64,000 bases of DNA from Hyphomicrobiales bacterium (lineage in GTDB: Bacteria; Pseudomonadota; Alphaproteobacteria; Rhizobiales; Beijerinckiaceae). Position 1 is the stretch's first letter. Each line of letters opens with the position of its first letter. Positions 62,323 through 64,000 of the stretch are shown piece by piece. Made by a program: the position numbers and the translations under genes. The notes beneath the pieces are model-generated. The model did not search any database. It was not told the origin of the DNA and was given only the letters and a program-made list of their open reading frames with translations. The stretch lies in NCBI GenBank assembly GCA_019075865.1, contig JAGXAN010000001.1, positions 248,001 through 312,000 on the forward strand, read 5' to 3'.

Positions 62323-63050
62323 TTCAGAAAGACGTAAATGTCGACCTTGAGGGAATCGTCTTCGTCATCCTTCGGGATGGTGAGAAATTCCTCCATGAAC
62401 TTGTCCTGCGCCACAAGCTCGCGTTCATCGAGCCAGGCTGTCAGCGCCTCATAAGTGTCGTCAATATCCTGATAGGAAGCGCGGTGTTCAAACCGCACCG
62501 TCTTGCCGGTCGGCGTTTCGCCCGCCTTGATATTATCGGTTAATGCCAAATCGGCGGGCGGAGCGGCGGTCAGCGGCACCAGGGCATCATAAGTGAAGCC
62601 ATCGTCGCTGGTATCCAGAAAGACCGCCAGCGGCGCGCCTTTGGCGGTCAATTTGGCGGTTGCGATCTGGGCGTTGATTTTGCGGAATGCGTCCATCAAG
62701 GTGGTGAAACCATCATCCCATTTCGCCGTGCCATGGATCACCAGCGCCGGCTGCGCGGTCAAATCCATTTTCTGGGCATTGTCGATGCCCGGTTTTGGGC
62801 CCGGCGCATCGGGTGCGGTCAGCAGGGGTTGGTCAGGCGCCGCCGCCGGTGCGGAGGGCGTGGGCGACGCCGCCGCAGCAGGCGCGGGGGCAGACGGCGC
62901 CGTTGTGGCAGGCGCAGTAACCGTGGGCAAGGGTTTGGCACCATCCGTTGCCGCCAATGCTGGCAGGCCCGCAAGTGCGCCCAGAAAGAGGCTTGCCACC
63001 AGCCCGGCCATCGCCCCAAAAGAGTGCGATTCTTTACCAGCAAATTTCAT
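62319..63050 (-). CDS. Exported protein with GyrI-like (AraC effector-binding) domain
   Basis: The 243-aa protein has a signal peptide (GLVASLFLGALAGLPALAA), a Pro/Ala linker, then a domain from about 105 with APLAVFLDTSDDGFTYDALVPL, GKTVRFEHRASYQDIDDTYEALTAWL and a C-terminal DDSLKVDIYVFLK strand. This resembles the GyrI-like/SOUL small-molecule-binding fold, usually cytoplasmic and joined to AraC regulators or gyrase inhibitors. Export of such a domain suggests periplasmic ligand binding. It overlaps the cysteine hydrolase gene by 4 nt. Confidence 0.75.
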   Translation of the reverse strand: MKFAGKESHSFGAMAGLVASLFLGALAGLPALAATDGAKPLPTVTAPATTAPSAPAPAAAASPTPSAPAAAPDQPLLTAPDAPGPKPGIDNAQKMDLTAQPALVIHGTAKWDDGFTTLMDAFRKINAQIATAKLTAKGAPLAVFLDTSDDGFTYDALVPLTAAPPADLALTDNIKAGETPTGKTVRFEHRASYQDIDDTYEALTAWLDERELVAQDKFMEEFLTIPKDDEDDSLKVDIYVFLK

Positions 63051-63215
63051 TTAGTTTCTCCAAACACCCAAGAGAAAAGTCAATATAACCCGCAGTTTGC
63101 ACTCGGCACCGAGCAATTGCCAAGGACAATTGGCACCGCTTGCATCGAATTCTGGCATGCGAGACATTTTTGTCCTATAGGACTGAAATATGTTTTTTTC
63201 CCGGAACTGAAAGCC

Positions 63216-64000
63216 ATGTCTTCGCCATTTGATCATCATCCCTTCCTGCGCATGAATGGCATTGGCAATGCCATTATTGTGCTGGATTTGCGGGGGGATG
63301 GCCTGCAAATGACACCGCATCACGCGCGCGCAATCGCCAGAGCGGATGGCTTGGCCTATGATCAGATGATGGTGCTATACCCCCCGCGCACCCCCGGAAC
63401 CGAGGCATTTGTCCATATTTACAATAATGACGGCACGCTATCGGGCGCTTGCGGCAATGGCACGCGCTGCGTCGCCTGGGCCTTGATGCAAAACAGCGAT
63501 GCGCGCATCCTGAAGGTTGAGACACAGGCCGGTATCCTCGATTGCACGAGGCTGGATGATTGGCACTTCACGGTCGATATGGGGCCACCCAAACTGGGCT
63601 GGCAGGACATACCGTTGAGCATGGCACCGCCGGACACGATGCAGGTGTCTTTGCCGGGATTTCCCAATTTGCCACCCGCCGCCATGGTCAATATGGGCAA
63701 TCCGCATGCCGTGTTCTTCATGGCCAATATCGATGACTGGAACCTGCCCGAACTTGGGCCGAAGCTGGAAAACCATCCGATTTTTCCACAAAAGGCCAAT
63801 ATATCATTCGCGCAGGTGCTGGCGCGTGGTCTCGTTCGGTTGCGGGTATGGGAGCGCGGCGTCGGTATCACGCTGGCATGCGGTTCGGCGGCATGTGCGA
63901 CGCTGGTTGCCGGTGTCAGTCGCCAATTGCTCGACAATGCCGCCACCATTCGCCTGCCCGGCGGCGAATTGCAAATGCTGTGGCGCAATTTGGCTGGCAG
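63216..64000 (+). CDS. dapF: Diaminopimelate epimerase (3' cut by the window end)
   Basis: The frame is open from ATG 63216 to the last base, 261 codons plus two bases. DapF interconverts LL- and meso-diaminopimelate for lysine and peptidoglycan synthesis without PLP. It has FLRMNGIGNAIIVLDLRG at the start, SGACGNGTRC with C79 and ITLACGSAACA with C222, the two active-site cysteines, and VNMGNPHAVFFM. About 10-20 residues are missing, judged by family length. Confidence 0.95.
   Translation, partial: MSSPFDHHPFLRMNGIGNAIIVLDLRGDGLQMTPHHARAIARADGLAYDQMMVLYPPRTPGTEAFVHIYNNDGTLSGACGNGTRCVAWALMQNSDARILKVETQAGILDCTRLDDWHFTVDMGPPKLGWQDIPLSMAPPDTMQVSLPGFPNLPPAAMVNMGNPHAVFFMANIDDWNLPELGPKLENHPIFPQKANISFAQVLARGLVRLRVWERGVGITLACGSAACATLVAGVSRQLLDNAATIRLPGGELQMLWRNLAG

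Overview
The window is a piece of a GC-rich alphaproteobacterial chromosome, most probably of the order Hyphomicrobiales (Rhizobiales). This is inferred from gene content: tolQRAB, a complete pqqABCDE operon, an flp-cpaABCDEF-tadBC pilus cluster, a 6S RNA gene before 5-formyltetrahydrofolate cyclo-ligase, a DUF2778 (Tlde1-fold) L,D-transpeptidase-like protein, and a non-flagellar MotA/OmpA pair next to an inositol-phosphatase-family gene. I do not assign a genus. Coding density is high, and many neighbours overlap by 1-4 nt (ATGA, GTGA, TAATG junctions, convergent stop overlaps). No tRNA, rRNA, CRISPR array, transposase or integrase was seen.

Layout. 0-9.4 kb: end of a heparinase II/III-like gene; gcdH with a class III CoA-transferase (glutarate to glutaryl-CoA to crotonyl-CoA); typA; a large exported M16 protease; uronate isomerase. 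9.5-13.4 kb: an exporter-type ABC half-transporter, then an AT-rich islet with atypical small genes and a gene remnant. 13.4-20 kb: tolQRAB followed by a lytic transglycosylase and an SGNH-like protein; pal and ybgC are not next to it. 20-24.6 kb: an N-acetyltransferase, a MotB-like/OmpA protein, its MotA/TolQ-like partner, an inositol-phosphatase-family protein and, divergently, threonine aldolase. 24.7-29 kb: a Pro/Ala-rich exported protein, 6S RNA, 5-FCL, a YmdB-type phosphodiesterase and a hybrid histidine kinase.

29.2-37.4 kb: pqqABCDE (pqqA is only 25 codons), a small membrane protein, msrA, propionyl-CoA synthetase and the DUF2778 protein. 37.8-46.4 kb: ccmC-ccmD-ccmG (no ccmAB here), arfB, an O-antigen-ligase-like membrane protein, an ftsY-yciB-fructuronate/mannitol oxidoreductase operon, an RluA-type pseudouridine synthase and transaldolase. 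46.5-50.4 kb: GST, queG, an SDR-like epimerase and an acyl-CoA dehydrogenase. 50.6-59.6 kb: the Tad/Flp pilus cluster: a 53-aa pilin insulated by two terminators, then cpaA, cpaB-F, tadB and tadC. 59.7-64 kb: a Gfo/Idh/MocA reductase resembling 1,5-anhydro-D-fructose reductase, a ModA-type binding protein, a cysteine hydrolase overlapping an exported GyrI-like protein, and the start of dapF, cut by the window end.

Functional threads. The Tol proteins, MltB, the DUF2778 protein, the MotA/OmpA pair and DapF all concern the envelope. Uronate isomerase and the fructuronate/mannitol oxidoreductase form two steps of hexuronate breakdown although 32 kb apart. PQQ genes and cytochrome c maturation genes would support periplasmic oxidation of alcohols or sugars, but no quinoprotein dehydrogenase is present. 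The least ordinary stretch is 11.5-13.2 kb: an AT-rich membrane protein with a possible bacterial PH-domain layout, followed on the same strand by a 54-aa Gly/Ala-rich ORF with a strong ribosome binding site.
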